From Sporosarcina koreensis (GTDB lineage: Bacteria; Bacillota; Bacilli; Bacillales_A; Planococcaceae), in the NCBI RefSeq assembly GCF_001531445.1, contig NZ_LQYA01000203.1, positions 1-64,000 on the forward strand: a stretch of DNA of 64,000 nucleotides, written 5' to 3'. Below the pieces are notes generated by a model, which searched no databases, was not told the origin of the DNA, and was given only the letters and a program-made list of their open reading frames with translations. The translations under genes and the position numbers were made by a program. Shown here piece after piece: positions 53,846 through 63,699 of this stretch (the stretch's first letter is position 1; every line of letters begins with the position of its first letter).

Positions 53846-54562
53846 GTGATTCTTCATACAAAAGTCCTCGGTGAGGGAGAACCGATAATCTTCTTGCATA
53901 CCGGATTACAAACAGGGGAAACCGATTTCGTATACCAACAAGAGTATTTTCAAAAGGGATATAAAGTTATTCTTCCTGACTTGCGGGCTCATGGTAAATC
54001 AAAAATTGAGCAAATTGATATCCATAGTTACTTTGAAGACACGGCCAATGATTTGTACGAAACAATGCTTCATTTACATATCCAACAGGCTCATATTGTA
54101 GGCTGTTCATTAGGGGCGCTTGTCGGACTGTTATTCGCGAAGAGATTTCCAGAGTTCGTCACGAGCCTATCATTGTCGGGCATCATTCCTCAAAAACCTT
54201 CTAATTGGGATGAATTACGACAAGCTGACATGATAATGCAATACGGGATTCTTGAAAACGATGATGCAATGCAATACTTTGATTCGATTCATCAGTTGGA
54301 CTGGAAAGATTTTTTAACGAAATCATTTGAACAGGATTGGTATCCATTTCATGAAACTGGAAGCATAGAGGAGCTCCAATGCAGAACGCTGCTCATTGTC
54401 GGTGAAGCAAAGGGTCATGAAGTGCAGGGGGCAACGTTTTATCCGGAACAAAACGAGAAAGTCCATATTGCGGTCATTCCATTTGCAGGCCATCTAGTGC
54501 ATAGTGAGCAAGCTGAACTTTACACAAACATACTCGAACTATTCTTTAATGAAAGAAGTTGA
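53846..54562 (+). CDS. Alpha/beta hydrolase
   Basis: A 238-residue alpha/beta-hydrolase. The oxyanion HTG segment (IIFLHTGLQTG) and nucleophile elbow GCSLGALVG (Ser at about residue 93) are present, with DLRAHGKS and the late histidine FAGHLVHSE. Substrate is unknown. The GTG start has AAGGGA upstream. It lies 6 bp before the kinase gene. Confidence 0.86.
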   Translation: MILHTKVLGEGEPIIFLHTGLQTGETDFVYQQEYFQKGYKVILPDLRAHGKSKIEQIDIHSYFEDTANDLYETMLHLHIQQAHIVGCSLGALVGLLFAKRFPEFVTSLSLSGIIPQKPSNWDELRQADMIMQYGILENDDAMQYFDSIHQLDWKDFLTKSFEQDWYPFHETGSIEELQCRTLLIVGEAKGHEVQGATFYPEQNEKVHIAVIPFAGHLVHSEQAELYTNILELFFNERS

Positions 54563-54568
54563 TCCAGA

Positions 54569-55501
54569 ATGAATATACCTGTTTCATTCCAAGAAAAAAT
54601 CGTAAACTGTTTTGGTGAAACGGGGGAGGAGTGGCTGCAGTCACTGGAAGACAACGTAAACAGTATCGCGCATGATTGGGGATTGACACTGGAAAGCCCC
54701 GTCACGAATCTTTCCTATAACTACGTCATTCACGTAATCGATTATAACAGCGACCCGTACATTTTGAAGATAGGCTTGCCAGGATTTGATTTTCAAAATG
54801 AAGTTCGGACATTACAGCTCTACAATGGACAAGGTTGTGCAAAACTACTAAAAGCTGATGCTTCGCGGGGGGCTATGCTGCTTGAAAAGCTTCAACCCGG
54901 AACGATGCTTTGTGCAGAAACAGATGTAGTAGTTGTCATTCAAAACTTCTGCCATGTTTGGAAGGAGATTCGTTGTCCGTTGCCGACTGCTTATGATTTC
55001 CCAACAGTTTTAGACTGGGCGGCCGCATTTCCGAAGTATCAAAGCAATCACCCTAAAAACAACGGCCCAATTCCAAATGAATGGGTCAAGATGGCGGTTG
55101 ACTACTTACATGAGATCCATCAATCGTCAACGGAAATCGGATTACTGCACGGCGATTTACATCATGAAAACATTTTGTTTTCAAACGAGAGAGGCTGGCT
55201 CGCGATTGACCCGAAAGGTGTTGCCGGCAGTCCGTACTTCGACGTCGTTTCATTCCTTATCAATCACCTGTTTACAAAGTCGAATCCCGAAGCATTGTTG
55301 AAGAAGCGAGTGGACCTGCTCAGTGAATCATTGGACTTGAATCGCGAAAAACTATTGAAATCTGCCGTTTCGATGTCGACTTTGTACGCTTGCTGGGGAA
55401 TTGAAGACAAAGACTCTAATTGGGATAAAACATATCAATGTGCAAAATGGTTCAAGGGATTATTAGAAGGAAATTACGCTTGTCATCACTTGGACGATTG
55501 A
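54569..55501 (+). CDS. Aminoglycoside/hydroxyurea phosphotransferase-like kinase
   Basis: A 310-residue kinase of the streptomycin 6-kinase/APH type. LLHGDLHHENILF (catalytic aspartate) and WLAIDPKGVAGSPYFDVVSF (metal-binding aspartate; DPKG is typical of this group) are intact. It may phosphorylate an aminoglycoside or another alcohol; resistance is not proven. It ends an operon of acetyltransferase, hydrolase and kinase and is followed by cotJA. Confidence 0.87.
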   Translation: MNIPVSFQEKIVNCFGETGEEWLQSLEDNVNSIAHDWGLTLESPVTNLSYNYVIHVIDYNSDPYILKIGLPGFDFQNEVRTLQLYNGQGCAKLLKADASRGAMLLEKLQPGTMLCAETDVVVVIQNFCHVWKEIRCPLPTAYDFPTVLDWAAAFPKYQSNHPKNNGPIPNEWVKMAVDYLHEIHQSSTEIGLLHGDLHHENILFSNERGWLAIDPKGVAGSPYFDVVSFLINHLFTKSNPEALLKKRVDLLSESLDLNREKLLKSAVSMSTLYACWGIEDKDSNWDKTYQCAKWFKGLLEGNYACHHLDD

Positions 55502-55502
55502 A

Positions 55503-55528
55503 TCATTTCAAATCCTCCCGCATAACAT
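55503..55528 (+). promoter_or_regulatory. Sigma-E-like promoter of cotJABC
   Basis: TCATTT (55503-55508), 12-bp spacer, CATAACAT (55521-55528), resembling sigma-E sites. cotJ is sigma-E-dependent in Bacillus subtilis. Confidence 0.55.
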
Positions 55529-55548
55529 AGCTTGAGGAGTGATGAGAT

Positions 55549-55767
55549 TTGGAACGACCGTCATACCGGGGAAGCTACGAACCTTACAATTCCCCTCTTG
55601 ACCCGTGTCCGCCCATTAGGGTGAAGACGTTTGTGTTGCCACCTCAACTGTTCATTGGTTTTCAACCGCCAGGACTTCCGCAGTTCACGCCTGAGCAGGC
55701 TCTCCGCCATGGAACACTTTGGCCGATACTTGCCGATGGATTCTCTCGCGAGGAGGGCATTTCGTGA
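55549..55767 (+). CDS. cotJA: Spore coat-associated protein CotJA
   Basis: A 72-residue proline-rich protein with the CotJA signature FIGFQPPGLPQFTPEQALRHGTLWP (shown here as the FQPPGLPQF and GTLWP parts). TTG 55549 has GAGGAG upstream. It is needed with CotJB and CotJC in the inner coat. It overlaps cotJB by 4 bp. Confidence 0.92.
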   Translation: MERPSYRGSYEPYNSPLDPCPPIRVKTFVLPPQLFIGFQPPGLPQFTPEQALRHGTLWPILADGFSREEGIS

Positions 55768-56030
55768 ATGCATTCGAAGAAGAACGTCAAATGATGATCC
55801 GCTTGCAGGAAGCCGATTTTGTCGTTGTCGAACTGACTTTATACACGAATACACATCCGACTGATGAAGAAGCATTGGACCAATGGAGGGAAGCTATTAA
55901 AGAGGCTGCCCGTCTTCGGCGCCAATATGAAAATCGATATGGACCCCTATCGCTCTATTCCATTCCTTCCGAACAGGCTATCGAGGCAGGCTGGCGCTGG
56001 AATCAACCACCGTGGCCATGGCAACGGTGA
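55764..56030 (+). CDS. cotJB: Spore coat protein CotJB
   Basis: An 88-residue protein: LQEADFVVVELTLYTNTHP and the C-terminal WRWNQPPWPWQR are typical of CotJB. GTG 55764 overlaps the cotJA stop (GTGA) and has GAGGAGG upstream; the longer frame to 55719 is rejected. It is the middle gene of cotJABC. Confidence 0.93.
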   Translation: MNAFEEERQMMIRLQEADFVVVELTLYTNTHPTDEEALDQWREAIKEAARLRRQYENRYGPLSLYSIPSEQAIEAGWRWNQPPWPWQR

Positions 56031-56044
56031 AAGGGGGAGATTGA

Positions 56045-56614
56045 ATGTGGGTCTATGAGAAAAAGCTTCTATATCCAGTAGAAGTGAGTACGTGCAATCC
56101 GAAATTGGCGAAGTATATGATGGAGCAATACGGAGGAGCTGACGGCGAGTTGGCTGCGGCTCTGCGCTATATGAATCAGCGGTATACTGTTCCTGATAAA
56201 GTGATCGGTGTGTTGAACGACATTGCCACTGAAGAGTTCTCTCATCTCGAAATGCTGGCAACAATGATTTATAAACTGACAAAGGATGCGTCACCACAGC
56301 AATTGGAAGAGGCCGGTTTAGGAGCGCATTTCGTCAACCACGGCCATGCACTCTTCTATGAAAATGCAGGCGGCGTTCCATTCACATCGACATATTTCCA
56401 AGCGAAAGGCGACCCGATTGCCGATTTATATGAGGATATTGCGGCGGAAGAAAAAGCGCGCGCGACGTATCAATGGCTCATCGACATTTCGGATGACCCG
56501 ACATTGAACGATTCACTCAAATTTCTGCGAGAACGGGAAAATGTCCATTCCTTACGTTTCCGGGAATCCGTTGTGATTTTAAAAGAAGAAAGAGATCGAA
56601 AAAAGATATTCTAG
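56045..56614 (+). CDS. cotJC: CotJC, manganese-catalase-like coat protein
   Basis: A 189-residue ferritin-like protein of the manganese catalase family: GELAAALRYMNQRY, DIATEEFSHLEML and DIAAEEKARATYQWLI hold the carboxylate/histidine metal ligands. It is shorter than full manganese catalases (about 270-300), as CotJC proteins are. AAAGGGGG precedes the ATG. It is the last gene of cotJABC. Confidence 0.94.
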   Translation: MWVYEKKLLYPVEVSTCNPKLAKYMMEQYGGADGELAAALRYMNQRYTVPDKVIGVLNDIATEEFSHLEMLATMIYKLTKDASPQQLEEAGLGAHFVNHGHALFYENAGGVPFTSTYFQAKGDPIADLYEDIAAEEKARATYQWLIDISDDPTLNDSLKFLRERENVHSLRFRESVVILKEERDRKKIF

Positions 56615-56619
56615 AAATA

Positions 56620-56653
56620 AGACCTGTGTCTCTTAGGAGATGCAGGTTTTTCA
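56620..56653 (+). terminator. Terminator of cotJABC
   Basis: ACCTGTGTCTC (56622-56632)/GAGATGCAGGT (56637-56647), G-U pairs tolerated, then five T. Confidence 0.78.
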
Positions 56654-56753
56654 TTTCCAAATAGGGTATTGAATAAGAAACTGAATCCTATTGCCATACT
56701 ATCCGTATGAATAGGAAGTGGCCATAACTAATCGTAAGAGGAAGGTGATCCAG

Positions 56754-57767
56754 ATGAGTCGACAATGGATGTCAGACGATGAGTTCGACAAAATATTTGA
56801 TGAGAAATCAGCTGAAATAAACGAACAACTGGAAAGCGAAATCCTGATTGCCATGATCGGTGACGTGAATGCCGGAAAATCATCGACGATCAATCGTCTA
56901 ATGGGAGACGACGTAGCACAAGTCGGCGCGAAGCCTGGTGAAACACAGGAAATTAAGAAATTTAGTTACAAGGATAAAATCATCTTTGTCGATACTCCGG
57001 GACTGGATGATATCTACAGTGAACATTCCGATGAAACAATGAAATTTTATAAGCAGGCCGATCTGATTTTATTTTTCTTAAATGCTGCGGGGACGGTTTT
57101 GTCCGAAACAGAGCTGAAATCTTTAAAGAGGATTGCGAAGGTGAATAAAGACCTTATTCTTGTTTTAAATAAAATCGATGCCGCTGACGACATACCGAGT
57201 CTCGTGAAGTATGTCCAGGACCATACAGGCTACGAATATCCGGTCACTCCGATTTCTTCACGGACCGGGGAAAATATAGGAATGCTGCAAAAAGAAGTGC
57301 TCACATTATTGGAAGCCAAAAAAAAAGATATTTTAATGGCGGCAAACATGAATGATAAATCAGCAATCGCAAACCGGTGGATCCTCGCTGCAGGAGCATC
57401 CGCTGCCACAATCGGAGCCGTACCGATTCCAGGGTCCGACTTTGTTCCGCTAACCGCATTACAAGTCAGTCTAATGTTGAAGCTATCGACGTTGTACGGA
57501 AAACCGATAACGAAAGACAACGCCAAGGAATTGATCATCGCGACGATTGTCGGAAACATTGGAAAGACGGTTTTCAGGCAAATCGTGAAGTTTGTTCCCG
57601 GAGCAGGCATGGTGGCGGGGGCAAGTGTTGCTGGCGGAATGACGATTGCTTTAGGACATGCCGTCAAATATGCGCATGAAAATGATATAGAACTCACTCC
57701 AAAATCATTAAAACCGATCTATCAAATGTTCTTGAAAAAGACGAATAAAAAAGAAAAAGAAAAATGA
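56754..57767 (+). CDS. GTPase with C-terminal DUF697 membrane-association domain
   Basis: A 337-residue protein. The N-terminal Era/dynamin-like GTPase has G1 GDVNAGKSS (about residue 34), G3 DTPGLDD (about 79) and G4 NKID (about 137). The C-terminal DUF697 part contains two to three hydrophobic segments (GAVPIPGSDFVPL, FVPGAGMVAGASVAGG) and a basic tail. DUF697 GTPases are found at the membrane in other bacteria, with unknown role. ATG 56754 has GAGGAAGGTG upstream; the ORF extends to 56718 without need. Confidence 0.85.
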   Translation: MSRQWMSDDEFDKIFDEKSAEINEQLESEILIAMIGDVNAGKSSTINRLMGDDVAQVGAKPGETQEIKKFSYKDKIIFVDTPGLDDIYSEHSDETMKFYKQADLILFFLNAAGTVLSETELKSLKRIAKVNKDLILVLNKIDAADDIPSLVKYVQDHTGYEYPVTPISSRTGENIGMLQKEVLTLLEAKKKDILMAANMNDKSAIANRWILAAGASAATIGAVPIPGSDFVPLTALQVSLMLKLSTLYGKPITKDNAKELIIATIVGNIGKTVFRQIVKFVPGAGMVAGASVAGGMTIALGHAVKYAHENDIELTPKSLKPIYQMFLKKTNKKEKEK

Positions 57768-58003
57768 AGTGGTTGTAAGCTCGTTAAAAGCTTGATGCTA
57801 TGAGATTATAGCTTTCTTACTTGAGAAAGATAGACGGACATTTTCTATTTTAATCATGAAATAGAATGGTAGACTGGAACTATAACCAGTTAATACCTCT
57901 ATCAATTTTATAAAATATGATTAATAATGTTTGTCGAGGGTATACGTATATGGGATGCATTACTCTCAATTATTTCGTACATCTCAGAGGAGGAAATTTA
58001 TTT

Positions 58004-60865
58004 ATGGGTAACAACCAACCAAAAAAATATCGTAATTTCATGATCGGTGCAGCTTCAGCAGCATTGGTCGCAACAGCAGTAGCACCAGTGGCTAGCGCGG
58101 CAGAGTTTTCCGACGTGAAAGGGAATACGCACGAACCAGCTATTAAAGCATTGGTAGAAACAGGAGTTATCAATGGCTATCCCGACGGTACATTCCAACC
58201 GAATAAAACATTGACTCGTTCTGATGTTGTCAAAATGATGGGTAAATGGCTAGTATCACTAGACTATAAAATCCCGACAGATTACAAGACAAACCCGCGA
58301 TTCAAAGATCTTACATCTAAATCAAATGACGAACTCCTTAAATATGCTGCACTTGTAAAAGACAATGGCGTATTTAACGGTTACGAAGATGGAACACTCG
58401 GAGCAGGAAAAGATATTACACGTGAAAACATGGCGATCGTTCTTGTCAGAGCATACGACGCTATCCATAAAACCGATCTAGTAACACTAGTAAAAGAAAA
58501 AGAATTCAACAAAGATGTAACAGATCTAGCAAAAGCGAAAGCAGAAGCTCGTCCTTACATCGATGTACTAGACTACTTCGATATCACGAACCCGATTGCA
58601 CCGCAATTCAACCCGAAAAACACAACAACACGCGGTCAATTCGCTTCATTCCTCTACAAAACTTCTAATGTAAACGTAGAAGAAGAAGCAGACACAGAAG
58701 CACCAAAACTAGTTTACACTGGCGAAAAAACACTTAACGTTGAATACGGCGCAGACTTTACACTTCCAGTTGTAACTGCAACTGACAACGTTGACGAAAA
58801 AGTCGAAGTCACTTCTGTTATCACAAACGAAGCTGGCGAAAGACTAACTGCCATCGACACAAAAGTCTATGGCACATACAAAGTGACATACAGCGCGGTT
58901 GACGAAGCAGGAAACAACGCTGAGGATTTAGTACTTACGGTTGTCGTTGCAGAGCCAACAAACCTTGAAGTTGCATCCGTTGAAGGAATCAACGCTACAC
59001 AAGTTGAAGTGAAATTCAACCTTCCAGTTGATAAAGCAACTTTGTTTGCAGACGGTAAAAGCGGAGCGTTCAAAGCTAATGTCGTTTCACTAACATCACT
59101 TGACAATGTACGTCCAGGAGCTCTTACAGGCGAGTTGTCAACTGACGGTAAAACGTTGACAATCACAGCGGCTAACGTACTTTCTAAACGTTACGATGTC
59201 GTCATTGACGGTTTGAAATCATACAACGGCAAAAACATTGTGAAGTATGAAGAAATGGTTACAATTGCGGCAGATAAAACGGCACCAACAGTCGTGAAAA
59301 CCGAAAGAACTTCTGCTAGCACATTCAAAGTAACTTTCTCTGAACCTCTTAAATCTCTTGGAGATGTTAGCTATAAACTAGCAAATGGTACAGCTGTTAC
59401 AAGTTCTGCTAAAGGTGTTACAAACAACTTTAAAGCGGGAGCTAAAGAAGTAACATTCACTCTAGGTTCAGACGTTGCTGCTAACCAAGACGTGATTGCT
59501 ACATTCATTGGCACACAAGACCAAGCCGGCAACTTGATCTCACCGAATCCTACTACTGTCACTTTCCAAAAGGGCGACAAAGATGGAGTGAAACCAGTTG
59601 TAACATCTGTTACGCAAACTGGTGCGAAATCTTTTGCAATCAAATTCACTGAGGAGTTACAACAAGGTCCGACTGTAAAAGTTGGTGGCACAACAGCTTC
59701 AAAAGTGGAGAAAGATGCAAATGATCCAACTGTTTACAATGTAACTACTTCAGCTGTTCTTGATGAAGCGAAAACTGTTGAAATCAGTGGATTCATCGAC
59801 CTTAGCGGCGAAGCGGGCGACACAGTTAGCAAAGTGGTAAGCTTTGTTAAGGATAGTAATGCTCCAAAAGTTGCTTCAAGCAAAGTCGTTGCGGATGAAA
59901 CAAACGGAAAAGAATATCTTGAAATTACATTCGACAAGAATGTTGATTTAGGTAATGCTCCTACAGTAGACGGAGTTGGTTCGTATGTTAAAAATTACGT
60001 AACAACACAAGTTACTGCTGAAAATCTTTCCGCTACTACTGTCGAATACAAAAACACTTCAAATAAGAAGGTTGTACGTGTTGAGCTTGATGCATTCCTT
60101 GGTTCTACATTTGATGTAGAAGGTGCAGTTTACACACTTGATTTGACATTTGCAAATATTACAAGCGAATCAGGAGTTATTGCTGACACAGCTAAAGTAA
60201 CGTTTACTCGTGGTAAAGATAACACTCCTGCAAGCGATGCAATCGTTGGGGTAGAATCTGTTGTTCAAGATCCACAAGATAACAACAAGGTAAATGTCAC
60301 ATTTGATAAAGCGGTTGACGGAGCATCTGCGACGACTGCTGCTAATTATCAAATCGATGGTGCAGTAGTTGAATCTGTGAAATTAAATCCTGTTGCAGAT
60401 GGTAAGCAAGTTGCAGTTCTTACATTGAAGCAAGATTCTAATAATTTTACAGGAACTCGCAACATCAACATTGCAAACGTGAAAGCACTAGGTTCAGCTA
60501 AAGTGATGGAGCCTTTCTTCACGAATACTGTATCACTTAAAGAGAATGTTGCACCAACAGTAGCATCTGCTAAATTAGTAGGAACAAATCAAGTGACTCT
60601 TACATTCTCTGAAGCTGTCACTACAACTTCAGGAACTAATGATTTTGACCTTCTAATCGGTGGAGCGACAGTTGCATCTAAAACGGCTGTAACAACTCCA
60701 GCACATACAGACGGAGTTACTACTGTAACATTCACATTGGAAAACAACCTTTCTAATGCTGATTTAGAAAAGACGTTAGAGTTGAAAGTTAAAAACACCC
60801 TAACTATTAAAGACGCTTCTGGAAATAAACTGGCAATACCTGCGAATATCACTATTTCTAGATAA
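58004..60865 (+). CDS. S-layer protein with three SLH domains
   Basis: A 953-residue exported protein. The signal peptide ends ASA at residues 30-32, before AEF. Three SLH repeats follow (AEFSDVKGNTHEPAIKALV near 33, FKDLTSKSNDELLKYAALV near 104, and YIDVLDYFDITNPIAP near 187) and bind pyruvylated wall polymer. From about residue 230 there is an Ig-like (DUF5011-type) domain and several beta-rich Ig-like repeats to the end. It has no cysteine, typical of S-layer proteins. ATG 58004 has GAGGAGG upstream; the 29-residue in-frame extension is in the long leader and is rejected. Confidence 0.93.
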   Translation: MGNNQPKKYRNFMIGAASAALVATAVAPVASAAEFSDVKGNTHEPAIKALVETGVINGYPDGTFQPNKTLTRSDVVKMMGKWLVSLDYKIPTDYKTNPRFKDLTSKSNDELLKYAALVKDNGVFNGYEDGTLGAGKDITRENMAIVLVRAYDAIHKTDLVTLVKEKEFNKDVTDLAKAKAEARPYIDVLDYFDITNPIAPQFNPKNTTTRGQFASFLYKTSNVNVEEEADTEAPKLVYTGEKTLNVEYGADFTLPVVTATDNVDEKVEVTSVITNEAGERLTAIDTKVYGTYKVTYSAVDEAGNNAEDLVLTVVVAEPTNLEVASVEGINATQVEVKFNLPVDKATLFADGKSGAFKANVVSLTSLDNVRPGALTGELSTDGKTLTITAANVLSKRYDVVIDGLKSYNGKNIVKYEEMVTIAADKTAPTVVKTERTSASTFKVTFSEPLKSLGDVSYKLANGTAVTSSAKGVTNNFKAGAKEVTFTLGSDVAANQDVIATFIGTQDQAGNLISPNPTTVTFQKGDKDGVKPVVTSVTQTGAKSFAIKFTEELQQGPTVKVGGTTASKVEKDANDPTVYNVTTSAVLDEAKTVEISGFIDLSGEAGDTVSKVVSFVKDSNAPKVASSKVVADETNGKEYLEITFDKNVDLGNAPTVDGVGSYVKNYVTTQVTAENLSATTVEYKNTSNKKVVRVELDAFLGSTFDVEGAVYTLDLTFANITSESGVIADTAKVTFTRGKDNTPASDAIVGVESVVQDPQDNNKVNVTFDKAVDGASATTAANYQIDGAVVESVKLNPVADGKQVAVLTLKQDSNNFTGTRNINIANVKALGSAKVMEPFFTNTVSLKENVAPTVASAKLVGTNQVTLTFSEAVTTTSGTNDFDLLIGGATVASKTAVTTPAHTDGVTTVTFTLENNLSNADLEKTLELKVKNTLTIKDASGNKLAIPANITISR

Positions 60866-60884
60866 TAGAAACGCATGATACTAC

Positions 60885-60916
60885 GTAAACCCCTTGGTTC
60901 AGCCAAGGGGTTTTCT
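60885..60916 (+). terminator. Terminator of the S-layer gene
   Basis: AAACCCCTTGG (60887-60897)/CCAAGGGGTTTT (60903-60914). Confidence 0.87.
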
Positions 60917-60951
60917 GTATACTAAATTTAAAAGCAAAAGGACTGATCCCA

Positions 60952-61743
60952 ATCAAAATAGGTCTAATCGGAAAAGGAAACCTCGGCACATATCTCTTAC
61001 AAAAAATAAACAAAGAACAACTCCTGCCCAATGTCAAAATCACCGCTATATTAGATGAACGAGAGAAAGCGAGAGTTGAGCTTCCTGCGTGCGCCGATAC
61101 ATACGATTGCCAAGCATTTCATGACATAACTTCATTCTTGCAATCTGACATTGATATCGTAGTCGAATGCTGCAACATCGAAGCGGCAAAAACATATGGA
61201 CTTGGCGTCATCCAAAAGAAGGACTTGATGCTCATCAGTGTTGGAGCGTTCGCCGATTCTTCCTATGGCAAACGTTTAGAACAGGCGGCAGAAGAAAACG
61301 GACATCGAATCTATTTGCCATCCGGTGCGATAGGCGGCTTGGATGTCCTGAAGGCGGCTAAATTGGCAGGCGGGCTTGAGTCCGTCGTGCTTACTACCAG
61401 AAAACCCGCTCACTCTTTAACTGCAGATAAAATTACTGTGGAGCAAACGCTGTTTGAAGGGCCAGCCCGTGACGCGATTGAACAATTCCCTAAAAATGCG
61501 AATGTCGCCATCGTATTGTCGTTGGCGGGTGTTGGAGTAGAGAAGACGCGTGTCCGTATCATTGCCGATCCAGCCATCAAGCAAAACATTCATCATATCA
61601 CGGCAAAGGGTTCTTTCGGCGAATTCGATATGACCATCAAAAACAACCCGTCTCCGGACAATCCGAAGACGAGCCATATAACGGGTTCTAGTATTTTAGC
61701 GGCTCTTGCCAACTTGAATAGTGCAGTTGTAATAGGAACGTAA
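60952..61743 (+). CDS. nadX: L-aspartate dehydrogenase, NadX-like, without an ATG/GTG/TTG start
   Basis: A protein of about 263 residues of the aspartate dehydrogenase family (NAD biosynthesis, iminoaspartate formation). The Rossmann start IKIGLIGKGNLGTYLLQ, VECCNIEAAKTYG, ISVGAFADSS, LPSGAIGGLDVLKAAK and NNPSPDNPKTSHITGSS are all present. The conserved start would be at ATC 60952-60954, 9 nt after AAAAGGA. The frame has no ATG, GTG or TTG before 61138 that gives the nucleotide-binding domain; CTG 60943 is too close to the ribosome binding site. Either a near-cognate start is used or the start codon is mutated. It is convergent with the DUF2935 gene. Confidence 0.8.
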   Translation: MKIGLIGKGNLGTYLLQKINKEQLLPNVKITAILDEREKARVELPACADTYDCQAFHDITSFLQSDIDIVVECCNIEAAKTYGLGVIQKKDLMLISVGAFADSSYGKRLEQAAEENGHRIYLPSGAIGGLDVLKAAKLAGGLESVVLTTRKPAHSLTADKITVEQTLFEGPARDAIEQFPKNANVAIVLSLAGVGVEKTRVRIIADPAIKQNIHHITAKGSFGEFDMTIKNNPSPDNPKTSHITGSSILAALANLNSAVVIGT

Positions 61744-61747
61744 AAGT

Positions 61748-62560
61748 TTAATACCCTTGCACTCTTTCCTTTGCGGGATTGCAGTCAGGATCCGGTGTAC
61801 CTGCCGACTCCGCGAGTTTCAATAAATAGTAACATTCCTCGCGGGCCATATGGTCAGCCATCAGTGGGGTTAAGGCTCCAAGCGTTTCTTTTTTCAATCC
61901 CATTTCTTCTAGTTCATTCAAAAACGTTTTGAAGATGGACATTTCCAAGTAAACGTCGCTATGGAATTTTTCCAATGCAGGGAATTTGGCCACGTTAGTG
62001 CGCAAAAATCCAGTCATTTCAACGGCTTTCAGGTAGAACGCTTCCCAGTCCTTCATGAATATGCTGCTTTTCTTTTTCAGCTGCGTTTCAACACGATCCA
62101 TATTTGCATCAATCGCACCGGCGTGACCTGCTGCGTCTAGCAGCCATATGAGATCATGGTGAAGTGGGTGGACTAGCGGAGGCGTTTCCCCCTTTTCCAA
62201 ATAGGAAAAGAGTCTGATCGCTTCTTCGACTTCATTGACCATATGGTTGATGAAAGATGGAGTCAATGAAATCTTTATGTTCCCGACCAATTGTTCCTTG
62301 ATAATGGCTAGCTTAAACTCGCGGATTGCTTCACTTTCTGTTTTAGAATGACTGACCAATGATAGTAATTCGCTTTGATTTAAAGATTGCTTCGACCGAT
62401 TCAATAATTTATCGAACCGATCAATGAAAGCTGCGGCAGTGTCAATCCAAGCGTTTTGGCCAGGGGCAAGTGAATCGTGAAGGAATCTGCCATGATCCCC
62501 AAGTATTTGAAGCCAAAAATGCAATTCATCCAAAGCTTCTTTCTGAAATGAACTATTCAA
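61748..62560 (-). CDS. DUF2935 domain protein
   Basis: A 270-residue all-helical protein with two DUF2935 halves: EALDELHFWLQILGDHGRFL at the N-terminus and HHDLIWLLDAAGHAGAI, DHMAREECYYLLKLAE further on. The histidine and glutamate pattern is ferritin-like and may bind metal. The family occurs in spore-formers, role unknown. TTG 62560 has GAGGAGGTG upstream; the ORF extends to 62626 without a site. Confidence 0.85.
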   Translation of the reverse strand: MNSSFQKEALDELHFWLQILGDHGRFLHDSLAPGQNAWIDTAAAFIDRFDKLLNRSKQSLNQSELLSLVSHSKTESEAIREFKLAIIKEQLVGNIKISLTPSFINHMVNEVEEAIRLFSYLEKGETPPLVHPLHHDLIWLLDAAGHAGAIDANMDRVETQLKKKSSIFMKDWEAFYLKAVEMTGFLRTNVAKFPALEKFHSDVYLEMSIFKTFLNELEEMGLKKETLGALTPLMADHMAREECYYLLKLAESAGTPDPDCNPAKERVQGY

Positions 62561-62727
62561 AACTTCACCTCCTCGTATACTACTTACCATTCTATGAGAA
62601 AAAAATGGATATATAACAATCTCCAAGGTATTCCACTTGATCCTCGACTATGGTTAAATAGTAGTAGGTCCAGAGATTCCGAATAATAGTGAAAAGTCTG
62701 TGTGTGAAGAGAGTTAGGGGGGATGAA

Positions 62728-63639
62728 ATGGTGAAACAGGTGATTGAACAAGTAACGGATGATCATGTCGTAAAGGCGCTCGAGAAGAATCTTGCCATCA
62801 TCCGATATGATTTGGATCATAAAATTGCTTACGTCAACGATATTTTTGCAAATGCAATGGGGTACTCGAAAGATGAAATGATCGGTGTCCGGCATGACGA
62901 TCTTTGTTTTGATGAATATGTGAAGAGTGCTGAGTATGACAAGTTCTGGCGGGAGTTGCTGCGTGGCATCAGCCAACACGGGAAAATTGAAATGAAAGAT
63001 AAGAATGGTGAGAAAGTATGGCTTGAGGCAACGTATATGCCTGTATTCAGTCATGATGGGAGAAAAGTCATTAGTATTTCCAAAGTTGCCTCAAATATTA
63101 CGAAACGGCAAATGTCTATCACCTCTGTTGTCGAAGAGTTAAGACAGATGTCGGAAGGGTTGACGGAACGCGCGGATATTGGAATGGAACGGAGCAAGGA
63201 GTTGTTAGTAATTATCGAAGATATCGCGGCGATTTCCCATGACAATACGAAAACTCTTGAGAATTTGCAGTTGCATGCCGAAAGCATCCAGCATATCGTG
63301 AAGACGATCAGGGAAATTGCGGCTCAAACAAATTTGCTCGCTTTGAATGCAGCGATTGAAGCCGCGCGGGCGGGGGAGCATGGAAGGGGCTTCGACGTTG
63401 TTGCAAAAGAAGTCCGTAAATTGTCTGCAAATGTGGAGAAGTCGATCGTGGAAGTACGTGAGGGAGTCGAAGCGATCACGACGGAAATCAAAAATATTTC
63501 TAAAGGAACGACGTTGGCCCAGGAAAACGTCGACCGTTGCCAGCAACGGATTGAAATCGCAATGGACGATTTTTTAGCGATCGCTTCATCTGCGTCCGAG
63601 TTGGACAATCAATCGAGGAAAGTATCGAGTATCGTGTAA
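62728..63639 (+). CDS. Soluble PAS-domain chemoreceptor-like protein
   Basis: A 303-residue cytoplasmic methyl-accepting chemotaxis-like protein. Residues about 18-130 form a PAS domain ([30 protein letters not shown], given here as [14 protein letters not shown]). The C-terminal half is a coiled-coil MCP signalling domain with the hairpin tip [24 protein letters not shown] ([10 protein letters not shown] seen). No membrane segment. It may sense redox or oxygen through PAS. ATG 62728 has GGGGGGATGA upstream. Confidence 0.88.
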   Translation: MVKQVIEQVTDDHVVKALEKNLAIIRYDLDHKIAYVNDIFANAMGYSKDEMIGVRHDDLCFDEYVKSAEYDKFWRELLRGISQHGKIEMKDKNGEKVWLEATYMPVFSHDGRKVISISKVASNITKRQMSITSVVEELRQMSEGLTERADIGMERSKELLVIIEDIAAISHDNTKTLENLQLHAESIQHIVKTIREIAAQTNLLALNAAIEAARAGEHGRGFDVVAKEVRKLSANVEKSIVEVREGVEAITTEIKNISKGTTLAQENVDRCQQRIEIAMDDFLAIASSASELDNQSRKVSSIV

Positions 63640-63645
63640 GCATAA

Positions 63646-63683
63646 AACAGGTGAAGGAGCATTTACTCCTTCACCTGTTGTTT
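63646..63683 (+). terminator. Terminator of the PAS-MCP gene
   Basis: AACAGGTGAAGGAG (63646-63659)/CTCCTTCACCTGTT (63666-63679), a 14-bp stem, with T after it. Confidence 0.87.
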
Positions 63684-63699
63684 CATTTATTCTTGCAAG

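Noticed and set aside
57917-58003. 29-residue N-terminal extension of the S-layer protein
   Set aside because: It precedes a perfect ribosome binding site and would bury the signal peptide inside the protein.
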